A DNA stretch of 64,000 bases from NCBI GenBank assembly GCA_937958005.1, contig CALGOB010000062.1, positions 1 through 64,000 of the forward strand. The letters are read 5' to 3'. Origin of the DNA: an uncultured Cyclobacteriaceae bacterium. Lineage in GTDB: Bacteria > Bacteroidota > Bacteroidia > Cytophagales > Cyclobacteriaceae. This document shows positions 9,298 to 19,523 of the stretch, in pieces (position 1 is the first letter of the stretch; the number at the start of each line of letters is the position of its first letter). A program made the translations under genes and the position numbers. The notes below the pieces were generated by a model. That model saw only the letters and a program-made list of their open reading frames with translations. It had not been told where the DNA came from and searched no databases.

Positions 9298-9471
9298 CAG
9301 GGATTCCGCTTTTAAACTTTGCGAAAGCAAAATGGATAAAAAGTTATCAGAATTGGGGAGTGATTTTCATAAAATTGTTAAAAATCAGATGGATTACTGA
9401 TGAAATCACCTCTTTTATCTGTTATTTATGTCTAAAATTAGATGATCATTTTTTTAAAAGCGGAATCCCTG
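9298..9471. mobile_element. 174-bp miniature inverted-repeat element, copy 1
   Basis: Bounded by perfect 19-bp inverted ends (CAGGGATTCCGCTTTTAAA) and flanked by a 10-bp direct duplication AATTAATATC (9288-9297 and 9472-9481). There is no coding capacity, so it must be moved by a transposase elsewhere. CAGGG ends and 8-10 bp duplications would fit ISAs1-type elements (inference). It has inserted inside another repeat: removing it restores AATTAATATCCCTTAGG, the sequence seen at 55 and 24869. A second copy is at 58523. Confidence 0.88.
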
Positions 9472-9665
9472 AATTAATATCCCTTAGGGGTTAAATGAAT
9501 TTATAAACCGTCCTTTTAAAATGGCAGTTAAATCTCAATACAAACGTCATAATGGCAGTAAAATTAAAGCAAGATGACTTAATGGTGTCATTTTGACGCA
9601 AAATCATTTATATTTCATAATGGCTTACAATTTGATATTGTGCAATTGATTAAAACAAGAAAAAA

Positions 9666-12296
9666 ATGAATTTCGATAAATACACAATAAAATCACAAGA
9701 GACGCTAAATAAGGCAACTGAGATTGCTCAAGCAGCACAACAGCAAGTGGTTGAGACAGGTCACTTATTGAAAGCACTATTAATAACAGATGAAAATGTA
9801 GTATCTTTCATTTTCAAGAAATTAGCTATAAATAATCAGCAAATCTCAGCTAAAGTAGAGGAAGTCTTATCAACTTATGCAAGGGCCACTGGTCAGCGGC
9901 CCTATTTATCTAATAATGCTGCGGCAGCGTTGCAACAAGCCGAAAATTCTTTAAAAGAATTTGACGACGAATTTGTCGCTGTAGAACACATTTTATTAGG
10001 CTTGCAAGCTGGATCAGACAAAATTGGGCAGCTTTTGAAAGAACAAGGTGTTTCAAAAAAAGATCTAATAGTCGCTATCAAAGAATTGAGAGGCAATGAC
10101 CGGGTTACTGATCAAAATGCCGAATCTAAATACAGGTCACTAGAGCGTTATTCCATTAACCTGAATGAACAAGCTAAAGCTGGAAAAATAGATCCTGTTA
10201 TTGGCCGAGATGAGGAAATCAGACGTGTTTTACAAATCTTATCCCGTAGAACCAAAAACAATCCGATATTATTAGGAGAACCTGGTGTAGGTAAAACTGC
10301 TATAGTAGAGGGTATGGCTCAACGAATAGTAGATGGTGATGTTCCTGAAAACCTGAAATCCAAGATACTGATTTCCTTAGATATGGGTCTTTTAGTAGCT
10401 GGCGCTAAATATAAAGGCGAATTTGAAGAACGACTTAAAGCAGTCATTAAAGAAGTGATAGACTCTGATGGCGAAATCATTTTATTTATTGATGAAATTC
10501 ACACACTAGTAGGCGCTGGTGGTGGAGGCGAAGGAGCTATGGATGCGGCCAACCTTTTAAAACCAGCCCTAGCAAGAGGTGAAATGCACGCCATAGGTGC
10601 AACAACTTTAAAAGAATATCAGAAGTACATAGAGAAAGACAAAGCACTTGAAAGAAGATTTCAAAGTGTCATGGTGGAAGAGCCAGATGTACAAGATGCC
10701 ATTTCTATTTTACGAGGTATCAAAGACAAGTATGAGATCCATCATGGAGTAAGGGTAAAAGACGATGCAGTAATTGCTTCTGTTGAATTATCTAACCGAT
10801 ACATATCAGATAGGTTCCTCCCTGACAAGGCAATTGATTTGATGGATGAGGCTGCTTCTAAATTACGGTTAGAAATAGATAGTTTACCTGAAGAACTGGA
10901 TGAATTACAACGCAAGATCATGCAGCTGGAAATTGAACGGGAAGCCATTAGAAGAGAAAAGGATAAAAACAAAGAGTCTATTTTAAATAAGGAAATATCA
11001 GAATTATCAGAAGTTCGAAACGAACTGAAAGCCAAATGGGAAAATGAGAAGAATGTCATTCAGGGCATCCGAAATGAAAAGGAAAATATTGAACAGTTTA
11101 AACTAGAAGCCGAAAGAGCTGAACGTGCAGGTGATTTTGGCTTAGTAGCCGAATTACGCTACGGAAAAGTGACAGAAAGTGAGAAAAAACTAGAAGAGTA
11201 CAAGGTACAATTAGAAGAAATTAAAGAGAATAGTTCTTTATTAAAAGAAGAAGTAGATGCTGAAGACATCGCAGAAGTAGTTGCTAAGTGGACTGGAATA
11301 CCTGTTAACAAGATGCTTCAGAGCGATAGAGATAAGCTCTTAAGCCTAGAAGGTGAACTAGGAAAAAGAGTTGCTGGACAATCAGAGGCTATAGAAGCTA
11401 TTTCCGATGCTGTAAGAAGGAGTAGGGCCGGATTACAGGATCCTAAACGTCCTATTGGTTCTTTTATATTTTTAGGCACTACTGGTGTAGGTAAAACTGA
11501 GTTGGCTAAAGCCCTAGCTGATTATTTGTTTAATGATGATAATGCCATGATACGAATAGACATGTCAGAATATCAAGAGAAACATGCTGTTAGCAGGCTT
11601 ATAGGAGCGCCTCCCGGATATGTGGGTTATGATGAAGGAGGTCAACTTACAGAGTCTGTGAGGAGAAAGCCTTATTCTGTAATTCTATTAGATGAAATAG
11701 AAAAAGCTCACCCAGATGTATTCAATATTTTATTGCAAGTCTTAGATGATGGTCGGTTAACAGATAATAAAGGCAGGGTTGCCAATTTCAAAAACACCAT
11801 CATTATTATGACCACCAATATTGGTTCAACATTAATTCAAGATAATTTTGAAAAAATAGAGGATTGGAACAAAGAACAAGTTATCGCAGATACTAAATCA
11901 CAAGTATTTGAGCTTTTAAAAAAATCTGTGAGGCCTGAGTTCTTAAACAGAGTAGATGAAAATATAATGTTTAGACCCTTGACGATTGAGAACCTACGAC
12001 AAATTGTAGGTATACAATTTAAGTTGATTCAAAAAAGACTTGATGAGAATGGGATCAAGCTAGAAGCATCTGATGCAGTTTTAGAACATTTAGGTAAGAT
12101 TGGCTACGATCCACAATTTGGTGCACGACCCTTGAAAAGAGTCCTTCAAAAGGAAATCTTAAACAAGTTATCCAAAGAAATCTTAACAGGGAGTGTTACT
12201 AAAGATGCTGTATTAGGAATGACTTTAAGTGAGGAAAACATTATTGAATTCATAAATTTAGATGAAATCAATATTGATGAAAATTCCATAAAATAA
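9666..12296 (+). CDS. clpB: ATP-dependent chaperone ClpB
   Basis: Hexameric AAA+ disaggregase that works with DnaK to recover aggregated proteins after heat stress. Order of parts: Clp-N repeats (about 1-145), first ATPase with GEPGVGKT (204-211) and [10 protein letters not shown], the long coiled-coil middle domain (about 405-530, [15 protein letters not shown] onwards), second ATPase with GTTGVGKT (604-611) and the ClpB C-terminal domain. The middle domain separates it from ClpA and ClpC. The length of 876 residues is normal. No heat-shock operator is obvious upstream. Confidence 0.97.
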   Translation: MNFDKYTIKSQETLNKATEIAQAAQQQVVETGHLLKALLITDENVVSFIFKKLAINNQQISAKVEEVLSTYARATGQRPYLSNNAAAALQQAENSLKEFDDEFVAVEHILLGLQAGSDKIGQLLKEQGVSKKDLIVAIKELRGNDRVTDQNAESKYRSLERYSINLNEQAKAGKIDPVIGRDEEIRRVLQILSRRTKNNPILLGEPGVGKTAIVEGMAQRIVDGDVPENLKSKILISLDMGLLVAGAKYKGEFEERLKAVIKEVIDSDGEIILFIDEIHTLVGAGGGGEGAMDAANLLKPALARGEMHAIGATTLKEYQKYIEKDKALERRFQSVMVEEPDVQDAISILRGIKDKYEIHHGVRVKDDAVIASVELSNRYISDRFLPDKAIDLMDEAASKLRLEIDSLPEELDELQRKIMQLEIEREAIRREKDKNKESILNKEISELSEVRNELKAKWENEKNVIQGIRNEKENIEQFKLEAERAERAGDFGLVAELRYGKVTESEKKLEEYKVQLEEIKENSSLLKEEVDAEDIAEVVAKWTGIPVNKMLQSDRDKLLSLEGELGKRVAGQSEAIEAISDAVRRSRAGLQDPKRPIGSFIFLGTTGVGKTELAKALADYLFNDDNAMIRIDMSEYQEKHAVSRLIGAPPGYVGYDEGGQLTESVRRKPYSVILLDEIEKAHPDVFNILLQVLDDGRLTDNKGRVANFKNTIIIMTTNIGSTLIQDNFEKIEDWNKEQVIADTKSQVFELLKKSVRPEFLNRVDENIMFRPLTIENLRQIVGIQFKLIQKRLDENGIKLEASDAVLEHLGKIGYDPQFGARPLKRVLQKEILNKLSKEILTGSVTKDAVLGMTLSEENIIEFINLDEINIDENSIK

Positions 12297-12303
12297 CACC
12301 TTT

Positions 12304-12332
12304 GGGCTATTTAAAGATCATTTAAGTAGCCC
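12304..12332. terminator. Terminator between clpB and aroE
   Basis: GGGCTA and TAGCCC arms with additional TTAA pairing enclose a short loop, followed by ATTTATTTTT on the plus strand. It lies in the 78-bp gap between convergent genes and probably serves clpB. Confidence 0.7.
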
Positions 12333-12374
12333 ATTTATTTTTAATTCATTATTGCTGAATTTCTGACAACCCCT

Positions 12375-13115
12375 TCAAAGAGATTTCCAAATAGTCCAAG
12401 ATTCTTCTGCCTGCCCCACTAACATTTCATAACCATTTTTAATGCTCGCCCCTTGCTCTTTTCCTTTTTTAAGGAATAATGTCTCTTCAGGGTTATAGAC
12501 TAAATCGTATAAGAAATGGTTCTTTCCCAATAGTTCATATGGAATATCTGGACAATTATTCACATTTGGATAAGTTCCCAATGGTGTTGTATTTACAATT
12601 ATTTGATAATCCTGTAAGGTCAATTCATCAAGTTCATCATAAGTGATTGCATTTTCCCCCTTGTTTCTAGAAACATATTGATAAGGTATGTCTATGTATT
12701 TAAAAGCATAAGCAATTGCCTTACTTGCTCCTCCAGTACCAAGGATTAATGCTTGCATGCCTGTTGGGTTCTGAATCAAGTTTTTTAAGGAAGATAGAAA
12801 ACCCACATAATCAGAGTTAAACCCTATCAATTTACCTTTATGAATTTTAACCACATTTACAGCCCCTATCTCTTTGGCATGTGAGTCTAATTCATCTAAA
12901 TAAGGGAAAATCACTTCTTTGTAAGGAATTGTTATATTAAAGCCACAAAGATTTGGTTCTTTGTCCAACAGGTCTCTTATTTCCTTTATATTGGACAATT
13001 CAAACAGTTTATATTCGTTCCCTTCTATACCTTCTTTAGTGAACTTTTCAGAAAAGTACTTCTTAGAAAATGAATGCCCTAAAGGGAAACCAATCAAGCC
13101 ATAAACATTACTCAT
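12375..13115 (-). CDS. aroE: Shikimate dehydrogenase
   Basis: NADPH-dependent reduction of 3-dehydroshikimate in aromatic amino acid synthesis. Motifs: GFPLGHSFSKKYF (substrate), NITIPYKE with the catalytic lysine, the NADP loop GTGGASKA and NTTPLGTYP. The ATG at 13115 is chosen over a TTG eight codons upstream, because homologues begin close to the YGLIGFPLGHS motif and this start creates an 8-base overlap (ATGAGTAA) with the stop of the DUF368 gene. About 246 residues, slightly short but complete. Confidence 0.93.
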   Translation of the reverse strand: MSNVYGLIGFPLGHSFSKKYFSEKFTKEGIEGNEYKLFELSNIKEIRDLLDKEPNLCGFNITIPYKEVIFPYLDELDSHAKEIGAVNVVKIHKGKLIGFNSDYVGFLSSLKNLIQNPTGMQALILGTGGASKAIAYAFKYIDIPYQYVSRNKGENAITYDELDELTLQDYQIIVNTTPLGTYPNVNNCPDIPYELLGKNHFLYDLVYNPEETLFLKKGKEQGASIKNGYEMLVGQAEESWTIWKSL

Positions 13116-14043
13116 TACTAATTTTTGGTTTATTCCCAAGAAACTCTACTAATAAAACTAAAACAACTCCTAAGCCCATCAATAAAATTGAATAAAGAAA
13201 ATTTATATCCAAATTAGGAAAATACCATTGGTATCCCTGAACAATTTTCTCGCCTTTTTTTAGAATCAATTCCCCTGTATCAATGTTTTTCAAATACAAT
13301 TCTTCTTTCCAGGGCCAAATAATTGCTAAGGAGCCTAGTATAAATCCAGCGAGAATTGAAATGGTTTTATCGTAGAATTTATCTAACAAGAAAGAGATTC
13401 CTCTTGATAGCACCAAAAAACCTATAACCGCACCAATAACAACGGGCATTATCACTGATAAATTAAGTTCTGGCACTGCCTTAAGCATTATCAATTGATA
13501 ATTACCCAATAATATGAGAACAAAAGAACCTGATAGCCCTGGCAAAATCATACTCGCCATGGCTATAATTCCACAGATCACTAGGTAAATAGACGCATCA
13601 CTTTCACTCGCTGGCTTTATGACAGATAGTGATAAGGCCACTAGAGTACCAACCACAAATAATGCAACAGTCGTAAAAGACCATTTACCAACCTCTTTAC
13701 TTACAGAATAAATTGAAACTGCAATCAAGCCAAAGAAAAAAGACCAAACTAAAATATTGTAATTTTCAAATAGGTAATCCGCTAATTTCCCCAGTGTGAC
13801 TAAACTTATTCCTACCCCTAAAAAGAGTGTAAATAAAAACTTTAAATTAATGTGGTTAGCAAACTCTTTTAACTTAAAGCTAAAAAGAAGCCTGACAGCC
13901 TCCAAGTCAATCGATTTAAGCGAGTTAATTAAAGTAGAATAAATACCAGTAATAAATGCTATAGTTCCTCCCGAAACTCCAGGAATCACATTTGCAGCAC
14001 CTATAGCAACTCCTTTTAGGAATAAAAATATAGTTTCTCTCAA
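13108..14043 (-). CDS. DUF368 membrane protein, probable polyprenyl-phosphate translocase
   Basis: Integral membrane protein with about 9 helices. LFLKGVAIGAANVIPGVSGGTIAFITGIY near the N-terminus and its echo MILPGLSGSFVLILLG are the paired signature of DUF368 (PopT-like). Members of this family recycle undecaprenyl phosphate to the inner leaflet for cell-envelope polymer synthesis; that role is family knowledge. The start is TTG five bases after the comA-like stop. It sits in a run with aroE and the ComA-like gene, close to the exopolysaccharide cluster. Confidence 0.88.
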   Translation of the reverse strand: MRETIFLFLKGVAIGAANVIPGVSGGTIAFITGIYSTLINSLKSIDLEAVRLLFSFKLKEFANHINLKFLFTLFLGVGISLVTLGKLADYLFENYNILVWSFFFGLIAVSIYSVSKEVGKWSFTTVALFVVGTLVALSLSVIKPASESDASIYLVICGIIAMASMILPGLSGSFVLILLGNYQLIMLKAVPELNLSVIMPVVIGAVIGFLVLSRGISFLLDKFYDKTISILAGFILGSLAIIWPWKEELYLKNIDTGELILKKGEKIVQGYQWYFPNLDINFLYSILLMGLGVVLVLLVEFLGNKPKISNE

Positions 14044-14048
14044 AACTT

Positions 14049-14810
14049 TTAAGAGTCCAAGAAGTGATCAAATGTATCTCCTCTTAAACCTAATCTAATA
14101 GTTTCTAAAGGAATAACTTCATGAGGTGCTATGTTTCCGAGATTAACATTTGCCCCGCAAAGCTTAATAAACCAAACTTGTTGTTCTTTTTGAGGTGCTT
14201 CCCAGATAATTTTCTCATTTGGGATTTTAGTTAATATTTCCTGTACCAATCCTGATCTTACTTCTCCAGAAGATCTAAACAGCCCAACTGTCCCCCCTTC
14301 TCTGGCTTCCCCTATCACTTTCCATGCACCAGCATCTAGTTCTTTCTGCATTAATTCTATCCACTGATATGGAGGGATGATTTTTTCAGCATCTTTAGAA
14401 CCAACTTCTGATAAAACCGTGATATCTTTTGCAAGTGTGCGAATGTATTCACACTTCTTATCGTGATCCAAAATTATACTTCCATCAGAAACCTCTACAT
14501 GTTCAATACCATATTTATCTATTACCGCTCGGTAATCATCAAATTGGTTTCTAATAATAAAGGCTTCAAATAAAGTCCCTCCAAAATAAACTGGAATATT
14601 AGCTGATTTATATAATTCTATCTTTTCTTTTAAGTTAGATGTTACATAAGAAGTCGCCCAGCCCAACTTTACAATGTCAGTAAATTGTCCGCCAGTTTCA
14701 ATAAGGTCTTCAGCCTGTCTTATGCTTAACCCTTTGTCCATCACCATGGTATATCCTGTATTCCTTGGTTTTACAGTCCTCTCGGGTAGCTGATTAAGCT
14801 CGTAGTTCAT
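14049..14810 (-). CDS. comA: ComA-like phosphosulfolactate synthase
   Basis: TIM-barrel enzyme of the PF02679 family, which adds sulfite to phosphoenolpyruvate to give phosphosulfolactate. Visible blocks: GYTMVMDKGLSI, DIVKLGWATS, VYFGGTLFEAFI, HVEVSDGSI, SEVGSKD, EAREGGTVGLFRSSGEVR and IIWEAPQKEQQVWFI. The length of 253 residues is normal. In methanogens the enzyme starts coenzyme M synthesis. In Bacteroidota a role in sulfonate or sulfonolipid supply is plausible but unproven. No later pathway genes are adjacent. Confidence 0.85.
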   Translation of the reverse strand: MNYELNQLPERTVKPRNTGYTMVMDKGLSIRQAEDLIETGGQFTDIVKLGWATSYVTSNLKEKIELYKSANIPVYFGGTLFEAFIIRNQFDDYRAVIDKYGIEHVEVSDGSIILDHDKKCEYIRTLAKDITVLSEVGSKDAEKIIPPYQWIELMQKELDAGAWKVIGEAREGGTVGLFRSSGEVRSGLVQEILTKIPNEKIIWEAPQKEQQVWFIKLCGANVNLGNIAPHEVIPLETIRLGLRGDTFDHFLDS

Positions 14811-14874
14811 AGTATTTATTTATGACAAGAATCATTAAGTCGCAAAAATGACTAATTAAAATTAATTCTTAAAA

Positions 14875-16278
14875 CTATAGATTGTTTTTTCTGTATTGTT
14901 CAATCACCTTAAATAGTGATTTTTGTGTTTCCAGCTTCGGAAAAAAGTCAAATAGCACTACATGTTTCTCAAAATCAAGCACTAACCCTTGTTCTAAATA
15001 AGTAAATGCCTCATTGTATTTTCCATTATGAATTAAGTAAACCACTGCGCGGTAATAGAGTTCTGCATCTTCGGGGATTTCCTCTAATCCATCCAAGACT
15101 ATCTCCAATGCTTTTTCGTATTCTCCTTGATCAAAATAAATAACTGACCAATCCAGCCATATTGTTGGGATTTCAGGTGCTAGTGAAGCTACCATCGAGT
15201 AATATTCTAAACTTGACACCACATTACCTACCTTGAACTCCGCTTCAGCTAAAAACCTTACATACAAAGCATTTTCACTATCGAGGTTCATTGCTTTCTT
15301 CAGAAAATGAACTGCCTCATACCATTTTTCCTGAAAAGACATGCAAACGCCTACCCCAAACCAGGCTTCATGGTAAAACTGATCTATCTTGGAGGCTTTC
15401 TGATAATACCTAATACCAATATCATAATGTTCCATTTTTTCATAAGCAGCTCCTATACAACAATAAGTTTCAGCACTCGCTCCTTCTATTTCTAGTGTTT
15501 TTTTATAAGCATCCAGTGCCTTATTAAACTTATTGAGATTCATGTAAGCATTGCCCATATTAAAATAGGCTGAACTAAATTCATCATCAATAGCTAAGGC
15601 AAATTCATAAGCATCTATCGCTTTTTCAAAGTTGAGCAACTTGTTATACACTATTCCCAAGTTATACCAAGCATATTCAGAATAAGGATCTTTGTCAATA
15701 AATTTCTTATAATATTCCAAACTTGGTTCTAATTCACCAGTAACATCTAAACAGTAAGCTAGTTCGTATAGAGAGTTTTCATTATTTATATTGTATTCAA
15801 TTGCTTTTTTATAATAGGTAATGGCCATTTTATAATCCGAGATACTCTGATAGGCAAAACCAATGTTATAGTATACCTCATCTTTCATCTCAGCATTTTC
15901 CTCTGATCGTTTGAAATAAGCGATTGCCTCCTCAAAATTTCCCAACAAAGCACTTAGGCTACCTCTCTGCATGGTAATCTCTGGATCATTCGGTTGAAAT
16001 TTCTCGGCTTTCTCCAACAATTCCTCAGCATTTTCAAATCTACCCATTCTCATGAATACACTTGCTTTATCTAGCATGATGTCAACAGAAAATGGATATT
16101 GTACTTCAGCTTGTTTTATGGCCTTTAAAGCAAAAGGCAACTTATCTATTTCTATATAATAATTAACTATTTTACCATATTGTTCTTCTTCAAAATATAA
16201 CAGTGATTTATTTTTAAGAGACTCTTCAAATCTTCTGACTAGCTCTTTTTCTTCTTTTCTCTTAAAGTTTTCTGGCAT
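14875..16278 (-). CDS. Tetratricopeptide repeat protein
   Basis: A 467-residue soluble protein without signal peptide, made of about a dozen consecutive 34-residue TPR units. Examples are AYYNIGFAYQSISDYKMAITYYKKAIEYN-type and AWYNLGIVYNKLLNFEKAIDAYEFAL-type helices. Such repeats form a binding superhelix for protein partners. No catalytic domain is present. It lies between the ComA-like gene and the exopolysaccharide genes on the same strand, but a 118-bp gap upstream suggests its own promoter. Confidence 0.9.
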   Translation of the reverse strand: MPENFKRKEEKELVRRFEESLKNKSLLYFEEEQYGKIVNYYIEIDKLPFALKAIKQAEVQYPFSVDIMLDKASVFMRMGRFENAEELLEKAEKFQPNDPEITMQRGSLSALLGNFEEAIAYFKRSEENAEMKDEVYYNIGFAYQSISDYKMAITYYKKAIEYNINNENSLYELAYCLDVTGELEPSLEYYKKFIDKDPYSEYAWYNLGIVYNKLLNFEKAIDAYEFALAIDDEFSSAYFNMGNAYMNLNKFNKALDAYKKTLEIEGASAETYCCIGAAYEKMEHYDIGIRYYQKASKIDQFYHEAWFGVGVCMSFQEKWYEAVHFLKKAMNLDSENALYVRFLAEAEFKVGNVVSSLEYYSMVASLAPEIPTIWLDWSVIYFDQGEYEKALEIVLDGLEEIPEDAELYYRAVVYLIHNGKYNEAFTYLEQGLVLDFEKHVVLFDFFPKLETQKSLFKVIEQYRKNNL

Positions 16279-16396
16279 AAATAAATTTAAGACGTCATTA
16301 ATTGAGTTTCTATTTTTGGCTTGAAATCCCTTTACTCAATATAACAGTTTTTTAATCTAAATAATATTATCTAGGAGACATAATTTATCCACATTC

Positions 16397-17119
16397 TCAA
16401 AGTAATTCATCATTTAAAAGTCTTAGAGTTTGTAGCTTTTGATAATCTTTTGATTGTCTATATTTAAGAAATGCTGAAAGGTGTCTTTCATGGTGTATAT
16501 CGGAGCCTAAAAAATCAATTAGCTCATTTTTCATCATCCACTTAGCCATTTTCTTAATCCTAGGCGAATAGTAACCAATCAAAGATCCTGCATTTACCTG
16601 CAACAAAACATTCCTTTTCTTCAACTCAAAAAGAAACTCAGGTTGATCCGCAAGGTATTCATACCTTTCAGGGTGCGCAAATATTGGTTGGTATCCATTT
16701 GAAAACATCTCAAAAATAACTTCATCAAAAAAAGGAGGTTTATTTAAAAAAGCAGTTTCAAACAGCAAATACTTATTTCCAAACGTTAAAAGCGGCTCAT
16801 TGTTTCTAAGTTTATTTAATAAATGCTGATCCATATAATATTCAGCTGCGGCCTCTAATTCTACACGCAATCCTAGCTCTTCGATTTTTTTCTTTACCTT
16901 CTCAAGTCCTCCTAAAATAGTTGTTTGGTCATTTGGGTAAAACTCTTTAGCAATGTGAGGAGTAGTGATAATTTTTTTTATCCCTGCTTCTGAAAGCTGT
17001 TTAATGATATCAATTGAACTTTCTAGTGTTTTCACTCCATCATCAATGGCCGGGATTAAATGAGAGTGTATATCAACCTGTAAGAACGATTTACTTTTCT
17101 TCTTCAGAAAGCTGAGCAT
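16397..17119 (-). CDS. CpsB/CapC-type tyrosine-protein phosphatase
   Basis: Manganese-dependent PHP-fold phosphatase that would dephosphorylate the tyrosine tail of the Wzc-like kinase encoded just upstream. The metal-binding start DIHSHLIPAIDDGV (about 17-30), TTPHIAKEF, FAHPERYEYL and GSDIHHERH are all present. The length of 240 residues is normal. The ATG lies 6 bases after the kinase stop, so both are in one operon. The kinase/phosphatase pair normally cycles during capsule or exopolysaccharide polymerisation. Confidence 0.93.
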   Translation of the reverse strand: MLSFLKKKSKSFLQVDIHSHLIPAIDDGVKTLESSIDIIKQLSEAGIKKIITTPHIAKEFYPNDQTTILGGLEKVKKKIEELGLRVELEAAAEYYMDQHLLNKLRNNEPLLTFGNKYLLFETAFLNKPPFFDEVIFEMFSNGYQPIFAHPERYEYLADQPEFLFELKKRNVLLQVNAGSLIGYYSPRIKKMAKWMMKNELIDFLGSDIHHERHLSAFLKYRQSKDYQKLQTLRLLNDELL

Positions 17120-17125
17120 GTTTCT

Positions 17126-19507
17126 TTAAAATATCTTAAATATTGATTTTAACTTATCTTTAGGGCTTTCTTCGGCATCTTCCTCATAATAGCCATAGCC
17201 ATATCCATAACTATAGCCATAACTGCTACTTCCTGCACTTGCCAATGAATTTAAGACAACGGTTAAATTACTAAATTTGTTCAAGGCTACAAGATTATTA
17301 AGGGTCTTTACATATTCTCGTTTGGAGTAATCCGCACGCGTCACATAAATCTGTAAATCAGATCTCTTCATCACTAACACGCCATCCGTTACTAACCCAA
17401 CAGGTGGTGTATCAAATACAATGATGTCAAAACTTTCTTGTAAATTGGCTACCATCTCATCAAATCTTTTACTGAGTAATAGTTCAGAAGGATTTGGTGG
17501 CGTAGGTCCTGCTGCAATATAGGAAAGAGACTCAAGTCTTGTAGGTCTAATGCACTCCTCTATTTCATATCTGCCAATTAACACAGTACTAACCCCTTTT
17601 TCATCAATAAACTCATCCTCAAATGCTAAGTTGACTTTGGGCTTTCTCATATCTAGGTCAACTACGCAGACCCTTTTACCGGATATAGCTATAATGGCTG
17701 CTAAATTTACTCCTACAAATGTCTTTCCTTCGCCACTTACTGTAGAAGTTATTGTAATCAATTTATTATTGTTATCTGCATTTAAAAAATCCATATTAGT
17801 CCTTATAGACCTAAATGATTCACTAATTGCTGATTTGGGGTTTTCATCTATCACCATTTTAGAAACACTGATTTTTTGTTTCTTATAAACAGGGACAGCT
17901 CCTAATACTGGAACCTTGGTAAGGCCCTCTAATTCTTTTAGGCTCGTGATCGTATTTTGCATGAAATACCTAATTCCTACAAATAAAAGTGACAAAAAGA
18001 TCCCTGCTATTAAGCCACCTGCATAAACAAAGAATTTTTTAGGGTGTATGGGTGTAACAGGAGTACTTGCACTTGCTAAAATAACTGACTTATTAACAGT
18101 TCCAGCTATAGCAATCTGAAGTTCAATTTTCCGCTGTCTCAAGGAAAGAAGAAAGGTTTCTTGTAAGGAATAAACTCTTTGATTCTTATTATACTCCGTA
18201 CTTCTCCCTGGCAATTCATTAAAATCATTATTGATTGCTCTTTTTTGCTTATCAACTATTCTAAGTTGGTCTTGTAAAATCTCTTTATATTCACTGATCA
18301 AGCTTTTAGCTCCATCCCTTACATCTTTTATTTTGTAATCGAGTTGTGTAATAACTAAAGTACTTTCATTGTAAGACTCAAGTTTTTGCTTTCGCTCGGA
18401 AGTAAGAGCCGCATATTCTTGGATTTTGTTTTCAATAAGTGATGGTAATCCTTGAGCAACTAGTGGATTAATTACATCTAGGTTGCTATTCGATAACTGT
18501 TTTTCTATTTGCCTTATATTATCTAGCTTAAATCTTTTATCAACACGTTGCGAGTCAAGAACATCCAATAAATTAATTGCCTGGCTAATGTCATTTTGGA
18601 GGTTTATAGTTCTATTCTTAATAGTAAATCTTTCAAAATAACTTTCATAACCTTCCAGTTTATCATTTGTGATGTCTATCTGTTTATCTAAAAAATCTAT
18701 TTTCTGGGCAACTGTTTTATTTTTTGTCTCTTTAATATATGACAAATAAAGCGTGTCAATTGCATTGACAAAATCATTTGCTTTCTGCACATTAAAGTCC
18801 TCTAGTGAAATCCTAACTGTATTTGCCTTAAAGTTTTCTGGAGCTACGGTTACATTACTTTTCAAATAGTCAATCACCTTATCACGACTATTTAAAACAA
18901 AGTAGTATTTCCCAATACTTGATTTCTCTTGAAAATATTTAGTCTTATCTATAGAAAACTTGAAGCCATTTAAATCAACAAATTCGTAAAACTTGTTACG
19001 CTGAAGTTTCTTTCTATCTCCATTTCCAACAGCTATTTCATATGTATCATTATCTATAATTTGGATATCAATTGCTTTGTCATAGAAACTATCAGGTATT
19101 TCCCTGTATTTAACAACAAATGGAGAATTACGATAACGTTCGTCTGTTAGGTATCTACCATAATAATGGTAAGAAACATCATAATTAATCACATCAGTAA
19201 CTCTGCCAAAAAACAACTTAGATTTAAGTAATTCTATCTCTCCACTCAATCCAACGCCCCCGCCTACAGTTAATGATGGGTTAGCAAGCCCTAAAGCACT
19301 TGCTTCGCTTTCAATCTCAATTTTAATAATAGAGCTCGATTGGTAAATTGGCTTAGTATATCTTATGTATAAAAAAGTAAGCGTATTGGTAAACAACATG
19401 ATGAAGATGACCCAAATTATAGATTTTTTTAGGACTCTAAATATTTTACCAAAATCAATTTGATCCAAGGGATTAGCTGCGGCATCATTTACATTAGTCT
19501 CTTCCAA
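17126..19507 (-). CDS. Wzc-type polysaccharide co-polymerase / tyrosine autokinase
   Basis: Inner-membrane protein controlling exopolysaccharide chain length and export. A Wzz-like periplasmic region lies between two helices (about 30-50 and 490-510), with coiled coils in between, followed by a cytosolic BY-kinase: Walker A SGEGKT near residue 590, Walker A' VCVVDLDMRKPKV and Walker B IIVFDTPPVGL. The C-terminal tail is an extreme tyrosine cluster (YGYSYGYGYGYYEED), the autophosphorylation site that governs ring assembly. The fused co-polymerase and kinase is the proteobacterial-style layout. The start is TTG. Operon with the Wza-like gene 16 bases upstream. Confidence 0.95.
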   Translation of the reverse strand: MEETNVNDAAANPLDQIDFGKIFRVLKKSIIWVIFIMLFTNTLTFLYIRYTKPIYQSSSIIKIEIESEASALGLANPSLTVGGGVGLSGEIELLKSKLFFGRVTDVINYDVSYHYYGRYLTDERYRNSPFVVKYREIPDSFYDKAIDIQIIDNDTYEIAVGNGDRKKLQRNKFYEFVDLNGFKFSIDKTKYFQEKSSIGKYYFVLNSRDKVIDYLKSNVTVAPENFKANTVRISLEDFNVQKANDFVNAIDTLYLSYIKETKNKTVAQKIDFLDKQIDITNDKLEGYESYFERFTIKNRTINLQNDISQAINLLDVLDSQRVDKRFKLDNIRQIEKQLSNSNLDVINPLVAQGLPSLIENKIQEYAALTSERKQKLESYNESTLVITQLDYKIKDVRDGAKSLISEYKEILQDQLRIVDKQKRAINNDFNELPGRSTEYNKNQRVYSLQETFLLSLRQRKIELQIAIAGTVNKSVILASASTPVTPIHPKKFFVYAGGLIAGIFLSLLFVGIRYFMQNTITSLKELEGLTKVPVLGAVPVYKKQKISVSKMVIDENPKSAISESFRSIRTNMDFLNADNNNKLITITSTVSGEGKTFVGVNLAAIIAISGKRVCVVDLDMRKPKVNLAFEDEFIDEKGVSTVLIGRYEIEECIRPTRLESLSYIAAGPTPPNPSELLLSKRFDEMVANLQESFDIIVFDTPPVGLVTDGVLVMKRSDLQIYVTRADYSKREYVKTLNNLVALNKFSNLTVVLNSLASAGSSSYGYSYGYGYGYYEEDAEESPKDKLKSIFKIF

Positions 19508-19523
19508 ACCTTAGTTGTTATCA

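Larger units (their letters stand above)
8275..9665. other. 1.4-kb gene-free, repeat-rich stretch
   Basis: No credible gene. Contains two copies of a GC-rich intergenic repeat, a 174-bp inverted-repeat element and part of the AATTAATATCCCTTAGG repeat, all listed separately. Bases 8661-8985 are AT-rich, without recognisable features. Short reading frames here translate the repeats and have no protein-like pattern. Confidence 0.7.

Noticed and set aside
9298-9471. Reading the 174-bp element as a regulatory RNA
   Set aside because: Perfect inverted ends with target duplications at two unrelated sites explain it as a transposable element.
13116-13139. TTG start adding eight residues to AroE
   Set aside because: The ATG at 13115 gives the usual N-terminus and the recurring 8-base overlap; the extension has no counterpart in the family motif.
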